This document shows, piece by piece, positions 24,869 to 33,014 of a stretch of 46,760 bases of DNA. Numbering within the stretch: the first letter of the stretch is position 1; each line of letters opens with the position of its first letter. Position numbers and translations under genes: made by a program. Source of the DNA: an uncultured Eubacteriales bacterium (GTDB lineage Bacteria; Bacillota; Clostridia; Christensenellales; Aristaeellaceae); the NCBI GenBank assembly GCA_902790495.1, contig CADASK010000031.1:1-46760 (forward strand), in the 5' to 3' direction. The notes below the pieces were generated by a model, which was given only the letters and a program-made list of their open reading frames with translations, ran no database searches and had not been told where the DNA came from.

Positions 24869-25585
24869 ATGCCTATGAAACTCACACCTCAGGATATCGC
24901 CTCCATGCTGGATCATTCGACCCTTCAGCCCTATCTGACCGAGGACGATATCCGCCACGGCGCGCAGGTCGCCCTGAAATACCACACAGCGAGCATGTGC
25001 GCCCGTCCCTGCGATGTGCCCCTGATGGCCGAGCTGCTCAAGGGCAGCGGCGTCAAGGTCTGTACGGTGATCGGCTTCCCCCACGGCGCGCACGAGACCG
25101 CCATCAAGGTGGCCGAGGCGGAGCTGGCCCTGAAGGAGGGCTGCGAGGAGCTGGACATGGTGATCAACATCGGCCGCATGCTGCGCGGCGACGAGGCCTA
25201 TGTCCGCGACGAAATCCGCCAGATCGTGGAGAAGGCCCATGCGGCGGGGGCCATCGTGAAGGTCATTATCGAGACCTGCTACCTCAGCGACGAGCAGAAG
25301 AAGCGCGCCTGCGAGCTGTCCGAGGAGGCCGGCGCGGACTTTGTGAAGACCTCCACCGGCTACGGCTCCAAGGGCTGCACCATCGAGGATCTGGTGCTGA
25401 TGCGCGCCGCCGTGTCCGACAAGGTGCGCGTGAAGGGCTCCGGCGGCATCCGCGACCTGGATACCGTGCTGAAGGCCCGCGCGGCGGGGGCTTCCCGCTG
25501 CGGCGTGTCCGCCACGGAGAAGATCATGGCGGAGGCCGAGGAGCGCTATGCCGAGGGCAAGCTGGAGGAAGTCAGCCTGTCCTGA
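24869..25585 (+). CDS. deoC: Deoxyribose-phosphate aldolase
   Basis: The protein has 238 residues, near the usual 220-250. ATG 24869 (MPMKL) is 4 nt after AGGAAAGG; ATG 24875, at 10 nt, is equally possible. It is a class I aldolase of the DeoC family: IASMLDHSTLQP at the start, GFPHGAHETAIKVAEAE, VINIGRML, VKVIIETCYLS (the second active-site Lys region), ADFVKTSTGYGSKGCT with the Schiff-base Lys, and VKGSGGIRD (phosphate/late Lys). It cleaves 2-deoxyribose-5-phosphate to acetaldehyde and glyceraldehyde-3-phosphate in deoxynucleoside breakdown. It has its own terminator. Confidence 0.96.
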   Translation: MPMKLTPQDIASMLDHSTLQPYLTEDDIRHGAQVALKYHTASMCARPCDVPLMAELLKGSGVKVCTVIGFPHGAHETAIKVAEAELALKEGCEELDMVINIGRMLRGDEAYVRDEIRQIVEKAHAAGAIVKVIIETCYLSDEQKKRACELSEEAGADFVKTSTGYGSKGCTIEDLVLMRAAVSDKVRVKGSGGIRDLDTVLKARAAGASRCGVSATEKIMAEAEERYAEGKLEEVSLS

Positions 25586-25597
25586 CGGACACAGGAG

Positions 25598-25640
25598 AGC
25601 CTGTCCGGCCGCGGTGATCGGCAGCCGGGCAGGCTTTTTT
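25598..25640 (+). terminator. Intrinsic terminator after deoC
   Basis: AGCCTGTCCGG (25598-25608) pairs with CCGGGCAGGCT (25625-25635, one G-T pair) and is followed by six T. It is 13 bases after the deoC stop and just before the esterase, which probably needs readthrough or its own weak promoter. Confidence 0.75.
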
Positions 25641-25667
25641 GACGAAGAGGCGGAGGGAAGAAAAAAG

Positions 25668-26366
25668 ATGGCTTCGACGGAAAACGCGCTGCGGATCGGC
25701 GGGCGCGAGGTAGTCCTGTTCGGCGACACCGACGCGCGGATCGGCTGCATCCAGCCGGTGGACACCCACGACCTCTCCGCAATGGAGGAGGAGCTGGCCG
25801 CGCTGCACGAGGCGGCGGGGGACATCCCCGTGATGCTGGCGGCGGTGCAGGTGCACGACTGGAACGCGGAGCTGACGCCCTGGACAGCGCCGCCGGTCTA
25901 TGGCAAGACGCCCTTCGGCGACGGCGCGGCGGCAACCCTTGCGGAGCTGACGGGTCTGATCCTGCCCGAGCTGAACGCCCGCCTCGGGGAAAAGCGGTGG
26001 CTCATCGCCGGGTATTCGCTGGCAGGTCTCTTCGCCCTGTGGAGCGTCTACCAGACGGATGCCTTCGCGGGCGCGGCGGCAGTCTCGCCCTCCGTGTGGT
26101 ACCCGGGCTGGCTCGACTACGCCGAGGCCCACACGCCTGCCGGCGTCCCCATCTATCTGAGCCTGGGTGACCGGGAGGAAAAGACCAAGCACCCCGTAAT
26201 GCGGGAGGTCGGCAATGCCATCCGCCGCCAGGAGGAGCTGCTCAAAGCCCAGGGCATCTCTACCACTCTCGAATGGAATCCCGGCAACCACTTTGTGGAC
26301 AGCGGCAAACGCACCGCCAAGGGCATCGCGTGGCTGGCGAAGAAGCTGACGAATGATTTGAAGTGA
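25668..26366 (+). CDS. Alpha/beta-hydrolase esterase (esterase D / BesA-like)
   Basis: The protein has 232 residues. ATG 25668 follows GGAGGGAAG. The nucleophile elbow is GYSLAG (about residues 119-124); a candidate acid Asp is in LSLGDREEKTKHP and the His in WNPGNHF. Between them is VSPSVWYPGWLDYA, typical of the putative esterase family that includes ferric-enterobactin and bacillibactin esterases. There is no signal peptide, so it is cytosolic. The substrate is unknown; no siderophore genes are nearby. It is 28 bases after the deoC terminator on the same strand. Confidence 0.85.
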   Translation: MASTENALRIGGREVVLFGDTDARIGCIQPVDTHDLSAMEEELAALHEAAGDIPVMLAAVQVHDWNAELTPWTAPPVYGKTPFGDGAAATLAELTGLILPELNARLGEKRWLIAGYSLAGLFALWSVYQTDAFAGAAAVSPSVWYPGWLDYAEAHTPAGVPIYLSLGDREEKTKHPVMREVGNAIRRQEELLKAQGISTTLEWNPGNHFVDSGKRTAKGIAWLAKKLTNDLK

Positions 26367-26428
26367 ACCGCAAGAAAAGTAATACCTTTTCTTTTCTCCA
26401 ATTTAATCGTTGTATGAGAAGGAAGCGA

Positions 26429-26486
26429 GCGAAGGGGTGCAGGGGGCGATCGCAAAGCCCCCTGCCCGCGCCCGCAGGCGCGGAAT
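26429..26486 (+). repeat. Double-hairpin repeat, copy 5
   Basis: GCGAAGG, stem 1 TGCAGGGGGC / GCCCCCTGC around GATCGCAAA, stem 2 CCGCGCC / GGCGCGG around CGCA, ending GGAATC. It lies 62 bases after the esterase stop. Confidence 0.9.
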
Positions 26487-26558
26487 CTCTGCTGCAACCG
26501 AATCGCATATATAAAGATGCAAAGGCGCAGTCTGCCCAAGACAAGGGCAAATTGCGCC

Positions 26559-26587
26559 TTGAATGATGCTAACCATTATGCTACAAT
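26559..26587 (+). promoter_or_regulatory. Sigma-A promoter of the EamA transporter
   Basis: -35 TTGAAT (26559-26564), a 17-nt spacer ending in TATGC (extended -10), -10 TACAAT (26582-26587). The -35 overlaps the end of an inverted repeat AAGGCGCA / TGCGCCTT (26522-26529 with 26553-26560), a possible operator. Confidence 0.7.
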
Positions 26588-26651
26588 CTGGCCTGTTTGC
26601 CGGTCTTTGCCTGAGGGCAAACCCCAAACAGAATCGAGGCGAAAGCTCCCT

Positions 26652-27515
26652 ATGACTCCCACCCGCGCAAGGCTGCTGCTGGCGGCCGTCTTCATGGCCA
26701 GAGGCACATCCTTCCTGTTCTCCAAAACCCTGATGCGCACCCTCCAGCCCATGAGCATCCTGGCCGTGCGCTTCCTGCTGGCCTTTCTGATCCTCGGCGC
26801 GATCTTTCACCGGACGCTGCTGCACTGCGACCACAAGAGCCTGCGGAGCGGCGTCATCTTAGGGGCGCTGTACACGGTTTGCATGGTCTTTGAGATGTTC
26901 GGCCTGCGCCTGATCGACACGGGTGTCAGCGCGCTGATTGAGAACATGGCCATCGTGCTGGTGCCGGTTTTCGCAGCTGTGCTGACGCGCACGCTGCCCC
27001 GGCGCAAGACCATGATCTGTGCGGCGCTGGCCGTGATCGGGGTGGGCTTCCTATCCCTGACCCAGCAGAGCAGCGGCAACGGCGGGCTGGGTATTTTCCT
27101 GGCGATCCTCGCCGCGCTGACCTACGCCTGGTGCATCATGGCGACAGAGACGGTGAGCAAGGACGCCGACCCCATGGCCATCGGTATCGTGCAGCTGGGT
27201 GTGATGGGGGTGCTGAGCGCGCTCATCGCCCTGCCGATGGGCGGCGTGGAGCTTCCGCACACCGGCGAGGAGTGGGTGATGCTGCTGATGCTGGTGCTGG
27301 TGTGCAGCTGCTTCGGCTTTGCCTTCCAGCCGCTGGGGCAGAAGTACCTCCCGGCTGAGGAGGCTGCGGTGCTGACGGTCATCAATCCGCTGACTGCGAG
27401 TGTGATGGGGATTCTGATTGCGGGCGAGAGCATGAGCGTAGCCAAGTGCGTTGGGTATGTGCTGATTCTGTCAGCGCTGGCGCTGTATAATATGAGGGAA
27501 AAGCAGAGAGCGTGA
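26652..27515 (+). CDS. EamA/DMT-family transporter (putative metabolite exporter)
   Basis: The protein has 287 residues with ten hydrophobic segments in two EamA repeats (about 5-135 and 148-283). The N-terminus MTPTRARLLLAAVFMARGTS is followed by FLFSKTLMRTLQPMSILAVR, the signature start of the first repeat, and the second repeat ends GQKYLPAEEAAVLTVINPLT, then GILIAGESMSV. Such proteins export amino acids, purines or other small metabolites across the cytoplasmic membrane; the substrate is unknown. The start ATG 26652 has GAGG about 12 nt upstream, rather far. A promoter is visible at 26559. Confidence 0.9.
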   Translation: MTPTRARLLLAAVFMARGTSFLFSKTLMRTLQPMSILAVRFLLAFLILGAIFHRTLLHCDHKSLRSGVILGALYTVCMVFEMFGLRLIDTGVSALIENMAIVLVPVFAAVLTRTLPRRKTMICAALAVIGVGFLSLTQQSSGNGGLGIFLAILAALTYAWCIMATETVSKDADPMAIGIVQLGVMGVLSALIALPMGGVELPHTGEEWVMLLMLVLVCSCFGFAFQPLGQKYLPAEEAAVLTVINPLTASVMGILIAGESMSVAKCVGYVLILSALALYNMREKQRA

Positions 27516-27572
27516 TTGCTTTCCGTCTTGATTCTTGATAAGAGTATAGATTATAGAAGTCTCAACGCGGGC

Positions 27573-27629
27573 GGCGAAGGGGTCCCGGGGGCGATCGCAA
27601 AGCCCCCGGGTCGGCCCGCAGGCCGAAAG
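27573..27629 (+). repeat. Double-hairpin repeat, copy 6
   Basis: GGCGAAGG, stem 1 CCCGGGGGC / GCCCCCGGG around GATCGCAAA, stem 2 CGGCC / GGCCG around CGCA, ending GAAAGCC. Both stems differ from the other copies and are perfectly paired. It is one of two copies in the 314-base gap 27516-27829, which holds no gene. Confidence 0.9.
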
Positions 27630-27661
27630 CCTTAGAAATAAGCATGTTAAATTGAAAAGAG

Positions 27662-27697
27662 GCAGAGATGTTTTCGCTACAGCTCTGCTGCTTTTTC
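27662..27697 (+). terminator. Probable intrinsic terminator in the gap after the EamA gene
   Basis: GCAGAG (27662-27667) pairs with CTCTGC (27683-27688), followed by TGCTTTTTCTTT. The stem is short and it lies 145 bases from the stop, so it is only a moderate candidate. Confidence 0.45.
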
Positions 27698-27730
27698 TTT
27701 ATCAGATTATAAACTCATTTTCTCAGAGAG

Positions 27731-27788
27731 GTTCCGCGCCTGCAGGCGCGGGTCCAGGGGCTTTGCGGTCGCCCCTGACAACCCTTCG
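27731..27788 (-). repeat. Double-hairpin repeat, copy 7 (inverted)
   Basis: Read on the minus strand: GCGAAGGG, stem 1 TCAGGGGC / GCCCCTGG (one G-T pair), loop GACCGCAAA (one base different), stem 2 CCGCGCC / GGCGCGG around TGCA, then GGAACC. It lies 42 bases after the methyltransferase stop. Confidence 0.85.
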
Positions 27789-27829
27789 CGCACCTGCTTT
27801 GTTACGGAGAAGTAATCTGGAAAAGATAC

Positions 27830-29002
27830 TTACCTCCACACCTGGAAGATCCCGCACTTGAGATACTGGGTCTCGGGGGAGGCGGGCAGGATCGGGTGAT
27901 CGCGGCCCTGGGTGCGGTACTCGATCTGCCGCAGCTGGACGCGGGCGTCCTGGGCCGCATCCTTCACAATCTGCAGGAAAGCGTCCGGCAGGATGTGCTG
28001 GGAGCAGGAGCAGGTCACCAGATAGCCGCCCGTGCGGATCATCTTCATGGCGCGCAGGTTGATCTCTTTGTAGCCGCGAGTGGCGCTGTCGATGGCCGCG
28101 CGGGTCTTGGTGAAGGCGGGCGGATCGAGGATGACCACATCGTAGGTGACCCCGGCGCGGCTCTGCTCGGAGAGCAGGTCGAAGGCGTTGGCCTCCACGA
28201 AGTGCACGCGATCTTCCAGGCTGTTGAGCTTCGCGTTTTCCGTGGCGAAGGCGCAGGCGTAATCCGAGATGTCCACGCCGGTGACCTCCGCCGCGCCGTA
28301 GTGGCCCGCGTGGAGGGCGAAGCTGCCCGTGTGGGTGAAGCAGTCCAGCACACGCTGGCCCTTCACGAAGGGTGCGATGGCCGCGCGGTTCTCCTTCTGG
28401 TCGAGGAAGAAGCCGGTCTTCTGCCCCTCCTTGACGTCCACCAGGAAGCGGACGCCGTTTTCGACCATCTCCACGCGGTCCGGCACGGTGCCATAGAGCA
28501 GGCCGGTCTTCATCTCCAGCCCCTCCAGACGGCGCACGGGCACGTCGCTGCGCTCCCAGATGCCCTGCGGATGCAGCTCCTCCACCAGGGCATCCACCAC
28601 GTCGGCCTTCAGGCGCTCCATGCCGGCGGCGAGGCACTGCAGCACCAGGGTGTCGCCGAAGCTGTCCACGATCAGGGCCGGCAGGCGGTCGCTCTCGGCG
28701 AAAACCATGCGGCAGGAGCGCAGGTCAGCGAAGGTGCGGCGGTAGTCGACGGCCTCCTTCACGCGCTGTTGGACGAAGGCGCGGTCGATGGGCTCCTCGT
28801 GGGTGGAGAGGATGCGCAGGCTGATCTGGGAGAGGGGATTGTAGTAGGCCATCGCGAGGAAGCGCCCGCGGGAGGAAATCACCCGCACGACCTCGCCGGG
28901 CTCACACGCGCCGTCCACGCGCTGGATATCGCTGCGGAACACCCAGGGATGCCCGCTCCACACGCGCTTTTCCTTGCCTGGATGCAGATAGACGTCAGCC
29001 AT
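27830..29002 (-). CDS. rlmI: Class I SAM-dependent rRNA methyltransferase, RlmI-like
   Basis: The protein has 390 residues. ATG 29002 has AAGGAGG 8 nt upstream. An N-terminal PUA domain (DVYLHPGKEKRVWSGHPWVF, first 80 residues) is followed by a central EEHEE-type domain and a Rossmann methyltransferase: LVDVKEGQKTGFFLDQKENR, RVLDCFTHTGSFALHA (SAM loop, near residue 220), GVDISDYA, VEANAFDLL, VILDPPAFTKT and a Cys-rich VTCSCSQHI. RlmI methylates C5 of a cytidine in 23S rRNA; the family also holds RlmK and uncharacterised relatives, so the exact base is inferred. The gene stands between repeat copies 7 and 8. Confidence 0.9.
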   Translation of the reverse strand: MADVYLHPGKEKRVWSGHPWVFRSDIQRVDGACEPGEVVRVISSRGRFLAMAYYNPLSQISLRILSTHEEPIDRAFVQQRVKEAVDYRRTFADLRSCRMVFAESDRLPALIVDSFGDTLVLQCLAAGMERLKADVVDALVEELHPQGIWERSDVPVRRLEGLEMKTGLLYGTVPDRVEMVENGVRFLVDVKEGQKTGFFLDQKENRAAIAPFVKGQRVLDCFTHTGSFALHAGHYGAAEVTGVDISDYACAFATENAKLNSLEDRVHFVEANAFDLLSEQSRAGVTYDVVILDPPAFTKTRAAIDSATRGYKEINLRAMKMIRTGGYLVTCSCSQHILPDAFLQIVKDAAQDARVQLRQIEYRTQGRDHPILPASPETQYLKCGIFQVWR

Positions 29003-29045
29003 GGTGAAACCTCCTTGAAATAATAGCAATCAGTAAAAGACGAGC

Positions 29046-29106
29046 GGGCGAAGGTTTCCAAAGGGCGATCGCAAAGCCCTTTGGTCGCCGCCCGCAGGCG
29101 GCGAAA
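29046..29106 (+). repeat. Double-hairpin repeat, copy 8
   Basis: GGGCGAAGG, stem 1 CCAAAGGGC / GCCCTTTGG around GATCGCAAA, stem 2 CGCCGCC / GGCGGCG around CGCA, ending GAAATCC. It fills the gap between the methyltransferase start and the HAD stop (29121). Confidence 0.9.
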
Positions 29107-29120
29107 TCCGAGACAAAGTA

Positions 29121-29771
29121 TCAGGCCTTCGCCAGACATGCCGGCAGCTCGCGCAGCGAACCCAGCAGATAATCGACATAGGGCTGCATCGTCGCGGGAT
29201 CATAGGGAATCACATCGGGAATCATCACCGACGTCATCCCCGCGGCCCGCACCGAGCGGATCCCGGAGAAGGAATCCTCGACCCCCGCGCACTCCGCCGG
29301 GGCCGCGCCGAGACGCGCCGCCGCGTAGAGATACATATCGGGCTTCGGCTTGGCGGCCGTGACATGATCCAGGGTCGCCACCGTCTCGAACACATCGCTC
29401 CAGCCGGCGATCTCCAGGTACTCATGGATGATGGCCGGCACATTGGAGCTGCACAGTGCCAGGTGCATGCCGCCCTCCCGCAGACCGCGCAGCACCTCGT
29501 CCGCGCCGTCCTTCTTCGGCATGCCGCTGCGGTGCACGTGCTCCAGCATCAGCCGCTGCCAGTCATCCAGGAACAGCGGCACGTCGAGGGCTGGGCACCA
29601 CGCCTGCAGGCGCTCCGCCGTAACGGCCATGGTGGTGCCGATGAGGGAGCGCCACTGGGGCTCGGTCAGGGTGCAGCCCTGTGCGCCGGCAGCCTCGCCC
29701 ATCACCGCGCCGCCGAGGTTCTCGGTGTCAAAGAGGACGCCGTCCATATCAAAGCAGACACATCGGATCAA
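29121..29771 (-). CDS. HAD-superfamily phosphatase (beta-phosphoglucomutase-like)
   Basis: The protein has 216 residues. It starts with TTG at 29771, which overlaps the stop of the upstream gene as TTGA; no in-frame ATG is available before motif I. Motif I FDMDGVLFDTE (nucleophile and acid Asp), motif II LALCSSN, motif III Lys in AAKPKPDMYLY and motif IV GVEDSFSGIRSVRAAGM place it in HAD subfamily I with a helical cap (type C1). It hydrolyses or transfers phosphate of a small sugar phosphate. The DxDGVLxD(T/S)E and PKPD forms are those of the PGMB/GPH group; the substrate is unknown. It is translationally linked to the FAD dehydrogenase. Confidence 0.9.
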   Translation of the reverse strand: MIRCVCFDMDGVLFDTENLGGAVMGEAAGAQGCTLTEPQWRSLIGTTMAVTAERLQAWCPALDVPLFLDDWQRLMLEHVHRSGMPKKDGADEVLRGLREGGMHLALCSSNVPAIIHEYLEIAGWSDVFETVATLDHVTAAKPKPDMYLYAAARLGAAPAECAGVEDSFSGIRSVRAAGMTSVMIPDVIPYDPATMQPYVDYLLGSLRELPACLAKA

Positions 29772-31366
29772 AGCAGAGCGCTCCTTTCCATCGCGGCGCG
29801 GGCCGCCACAATGCCGTCCACTGCCGCGCTCACAATGCCGCCCGCGTAGCCCGCGCCCTCGCCGACGGGGTAGAGGCCGCCGATGCCCTCGGCCACGCCG
29901 TCCGCGCCGCGCAGGATGCGCACGGGAGAGGAGGAGCGCGTCTCCACGCCGGTCAGAACGGCGTCCGGGTCGGCAAAGCCGCGCAGCTGCCCGTCGAGGC
30001 GGCGGATGCCCAGCGCCAGGTTGTCCGCAATCCAGGCGGGCAGCACGGCGCGCAGGTCACAGGGCGTCACGCCGGGCAGGTAGGTGGGCTGCACCTCGCC
30101 GAGGGCTGTGGTGGCGCGCTTTTCCAGAAAGTCGCCGACGCGCTGCACCGGCGCGCGGAAGCCGCCCCCGCCCGCGCGGAAGGCCGCCTGCTCCAGCGCC
30201 CGCTGCCAGACCATGCCGGCCAGCGGGTGGTCGTCGCCGAAATCCTCGGGGCGCACGCCGACCAGCAGGGCCGCGTTGGCGTTGCGGCCAGCCCGGGCGT
30301 GGAGGCTCATGCCGTTGACCACCACACCGCCCTCCTGGGAGGCCGCCGCGATGACTTCACCGCCGGGGCACATGCAGAAGGTGTAGACGCCGCGGCCGTC
30401 GGGGGTCGGGGTGTGCAGCTTGTATTCGGCAGGCCGCAGCGCCGGATGCCCTGCCGCACGGCCGTACTGCGCCCGGTCGATCTTCTGCTGGAGGTGCTCA
30501 ATGCGCACGCCGGCAGCGAAGGGCTTGGCGGCCATGCGGACACCCTGGTCAAACAGCCGCTGTACCGTGTCGCGGGCGCTGTGACCGATACAGAGCAGAA
30601 CATCGTCGGTTTGGAGCTGCTCTGTACAGACCGGAGTCTGGATCTCTGCGCCCACCACGTGCTCTCTGTCCAGCAGCAGGCCGGTGAGCCGGGTCTCAAA
30701 GCGCACCTCGCCGCCAAGGCGGATGATCTCCCGGCGGATGGAGGCGACGATGCCCCGCAGCAGGTCGGTGCCCACGTGGGGCTTCTGCAGGATGAGAATC
30801 TCCTCCGGCGCACCGCTCCTGACAAAGGTTTCGAGCACGCGGCGCTGGAAGGGGGACTTGATGCCGGTGGTCAGCTTGCCGTCGGAGAAGGCTCCCGCAC
30901 CGCCCTCGCCGAACTGCACATTGCTCTCGGGGTTCAAAAGGCCCTTGGAGCGCATCTGCTCGACGTCCATGGCGCGCTCCTCCACGGCTTTGCCGCGCTC
31001 GATGAGGATGGGCCTTGCGCCGGCCTGGGCCAGCTCCAGCGCCGCGAAGAGACCTGCCGGGCCCGCGCCCACCACTAAGGGACGCTGGGTAAAGTGCGGC
31101 ACAGGGGCCGGCATCTCCCGGGGCGGCTGCACCCGCTGGGCAATGCCGAGCTTCAGGCCGCGCAGAACGCGCTCCTCGTCCCGCAGGCTGACGTCGAGGG
31201 TCAGCACGAAGTGGACATCACCCTTGTCCCGCGCGTCCACCGACTTGCGGCTGAGGCGGACCGAGAGGATGTCGTCGGGCTTGACGCGCAGCTTGCGGCA
31301 CAAAACCGGACCGAAGTCGCTTTCCTGCACATCCAGCGGGAAGGACAGATTGGGTACACGCAGCAT
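29768..31366 (-). CDS. Uncharacterised FAD-dependent dehydrogenase (COG2509 type)
   Basis: The protein has 532 residues. ATG 31366 has GGAAAGG upstream. After an N-terminal alpha/beta part of about 90 residues (LSFPLDVQESDFGPVL), the FAD-binding Rossmann motif reads RPLVVGAGPAGLFAALELAQ (about 95-113) with LIERGKAVEER. Further marks of the family are NVQFGEGGAGAFSDGKLTT, LCIGHSARDT, VYTFCMCPGGEVIAAASQEG and the C-terminal ETRSSSPVRI and YPVGEGAGYAGGIVSAAVDG. This family is widespread in Firmicutes and its reaction is not known; a flavoenzyme reduction of an unsaturated compound has been thought possible. It overlaps the HAD gene by 4 bases. Confidence 0.88.
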   Translation of the reverse strand: MLRVPNLSFPLDVQESDFGPVLCRKLRVKPDDILSVRLSRKSVDARDKGDVHFVLTLDVSLRDEERVLRGLKLGIAQRVQPPREMPAPVPHFTQRPLVVGAGPAGLFAALELAQAGARPILIERGKAVEERAMDVEQMRSKGLLNPESNVQFGEGGAGAFSDGKLTTGIKSPFQRRVLETFVRSGAPEEILILQKPHVGTDLLRGIVASIRREIIRLGGEVRFETRLTGLLLDREHVVGAEIQTPVCTEQLQTDDVLLCIGHSARDTVQRLFDQGVRMAAKPFAAGVRIEHLQQKIDRAQYGRAAGHPALRPAEYKLHTPTPDGRGVYTFCMCPGGEVIAAASQEGGVVVNGMSLHARAGRNANAALLVGVRPEDFGDDHPLAGMVWQRALEQAAFRAGGGGFRAPVQRVGDFLEKRATTALGEVQPTYLPGVTPCDLRAVLPAWIADNLALGIRRLDGQLRGFADPDAVLTGVETRSSSPVRILRGADGVAEGIGGLYPVGEGAGYAGGIVSAAVDGIVAARAAMERSALL

Positions 31367-31413
31367 AGGGATTCCTTTCCTAAATCAAAGAACAGACCGT
31401 GATGAACTACGGT

Positions 31414-32196
31414 CTATTCGTCGTGCCAGCGCAGCTTCACCGGATCGGTGAAGGCGAGGTCGGGGTAATCCACGCGGGTCAGCTCCAGCCCGTGGGGCGG
31501 GGCGGTGACGCCCAGGGCCAGCCGGTCGCCGGTGGCGTAGGCGCGCTCGAAGGCGTCCGTGCCGCGCTTGCCCAGGCCGATCTCGATCAGCGTGCCCGCG
31601 ATGATGCGCACCATGTTGTAGAGAAAGGCGTCGCCCTCCACGGTGAGGATCAGCCGGTCGCCGTCCTGCGCGAGGCTGGCGCTGCGGATGGTGCGGACCG
31701 TGGTCTTCGCCGTACCGCCGGCCGCCTGAAAGGCCGCGAAATCGTGACGGCCCAGCAGCGTGGGCACAGCCTCCCGCATCCGGTCAACCTGCAGCGGCAC
31801 GGGCACGTGCACATGGTTCAGCCGGAGCAGCGCCGAGGCGTGACGCCGGTTGAGCAGGCGGTAGGTGTACTTTTTGCCCGACGTCAGAAAGCGGGCGTGG
31901 AACTCGGCGGGCACCTCGCGGCCGGTCTGGGCGCGGATATCGGCGGGGAGCATCGTGTTGAGCACAAAGGGGTACTTCTCGGGCGGGATGGAGCTGGAGG
32001 TGTCAAAGTGCAGGGCCTGTCCGGCGGCGTGCACTCCGGCGTCCGTCCGGCTGGCGCCGGTCACGGTGATGGGCTTCCCGCAGGCGCGGGTCAGGGTTTC
32101 CTCCAGCACCTGCTGCACGGAGAGACCGTTGATCTGCCGCTGCCAGCCGCAGTAATTGGTTCCGTCGTATTCGACCGTCAGCAGCACGCGCCTCAC
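31414..32196 (-). CDS. truA: tRNA pseudouridine(38-40) synthase TruA
   Basis: The protein has 260 residues. GTG 32196 is chosen because it overlaps the ecfT stop as GTGA and gives the normal start RRVLLTVEYDGTNYCGWQRQ. The catalytic Asp52 is in TGASRTDAGVHAAGQ. Other family motifs are FHARFLTSGKKYTYRL, FLYNMVRIIAGTLIEIG and AYATGDRLALGVTAPPHGLEL. It makes pseudouridine at positions 38, 39 and 40 of tRNA anticodon stems. It follows ecfT, the order known in many Firmicutes. A small hairpin (AGACCGT / ACGGTCT, 31394-31415) overlaps the stop. Confidence 0.96.
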   Translation of the reverse strand: MRRVLLTVEYDGTNYCGWQRQINGLSVQQVLEETLTRACGKPITVTGASRTDAGVHAAGQALHFDTSSSIPPEKYPFVLNTMLPADIRAQTGREVPAEFHARFLTSGKKYTYRLLNRRHASALLRLNHVHVPVPLQVDRMREAVPTLLGRHDFAAFQAAGGTAKTTVRTIRSASLAQDGDRLILTVEGDAFLYNMVRIIAGTLIEIGLGKRGTDAFERAYATGDRLALGVTAPPHGLELTRVDYPDLAFTDPVKLRWHDE

Positions 32197-33014
32197 AGCA
32201 GCCACCCCTTCGGCAGCAGCATCCCCTCGAGGATAATCAGCAGCAGAAGCCCGGCGACCAGCAGGCACGCGACGGTGTCCTGCTTCGTCAGCTTCAGGGT
32301 GCGCAGGCGGGTGCGGCCCTCGCCGCCGTGGTAGCAGCGGGACTCCATGGCCATGGCCAGATCGCCGGCCCGGCGGAAGGCGCTGACGAACAGCGGCACC
32401 AGCAGCGGCACCATCGCCTTGGCGCGGGCCAGCAGGTTGCCGGTCTCAAAATCCGCGCCTCTGGCCATCTGGGCCTTCATGATCTTGTCCGCCTCCTCCA
32501 TCAGCGTGGGAATGAAGCGGAGGGCGATGGACATCATCATCGCCAGCTCGTGGGCGGGGAAGTGGAGCTTCTTCAGCGGGGAGAGCAGCAGCTCCATGCC
32601 GTCGGAGAGCATGATGGGCGAGGTGGTCAGCGTCATCAGGGAGGTGCCCATCACCAGGAAGAGCAGGCGCAGGGAGTAGTGCACGGACTGCCTGAGGCCC
32701 TGGTCCGTGATCCGCACCGAGCCGATGCGGATAAGATCGTTGCCCGCCGTGGAGAAGAACAGGTTCAGCACGAAGGTCAGGATCAGGATGAAGCGCAGGG
32801 GCTTGATGCCCTTGAGCACGGTTTTGAAGGGGATTTTCGCCAGCCTGGCGGTGAAGAAGATGAAGGCGAAGATCAGCGCGTACCCGATGAGGGAGTGGGC
32901 GAGGAACACGCAGACGATCAGTGCCAGGGTGAGCACGATTTTGACCCGCGGGTCCAGGCGGTGCACAGGGCTGTCCACCGGATAATACTGACCGAGGGTG
33001 ATGTTGGTCATCAT
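32193..33014 (-). CDS. ecfT: ECF transporter transmembrane (T) component EcfT
   Basis: The protein has 273 residues. ATG 33014 overlaps the ecfA2 stop (ATGA) and has GGAGG 6 nt upstream. It begins with TNITLGQYYPVDSPVHRLDP, the usual start of group II EcfT proteins (GQY-P-x-S-x-(V/I)H-x-LDPR). Several membrane segments follow (KIVLTLALIVCVFLA, YALIFAFIFFT, FILILTFVLNLFFS, late VACLLVAGLLLLIILEG). The coupling helices contain AQMARGADFETG and AMAMESRCYHGGEGRTRL, the Ala-Arg-Gly and Glu-Ser-Arg motifs that contact the ATPases. It links EcfA1/A2 to interchangeable substrate-binding S components for vitamins and metals; no S gene is in the window. Confidence 0.97.
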   Translation of the reverse strand: MMTNITLGQYYPVDSPVHRLDPRVKIVLTLALIVCVFLAHSLIGYALIFAFIFFTARLAKIPFKTVLKGIKPLRFILILTFVLNLFFSTAGNDLIRIGSVRITDQGLRQSVHYSLRLLFLVMGTSLMTLTTSPIMLSDGMELLLSPLKKLHFPAHELAMMMSIALRFIPTLMEEADKIMKAQMARGADFETGNLLARAKAMVPLLVPLFVSAFRRAGDLAMAMESRCYHGGEGRTRLRTLKLTKQDTVACLLVAGLLLLIILEGMLLPKGWLL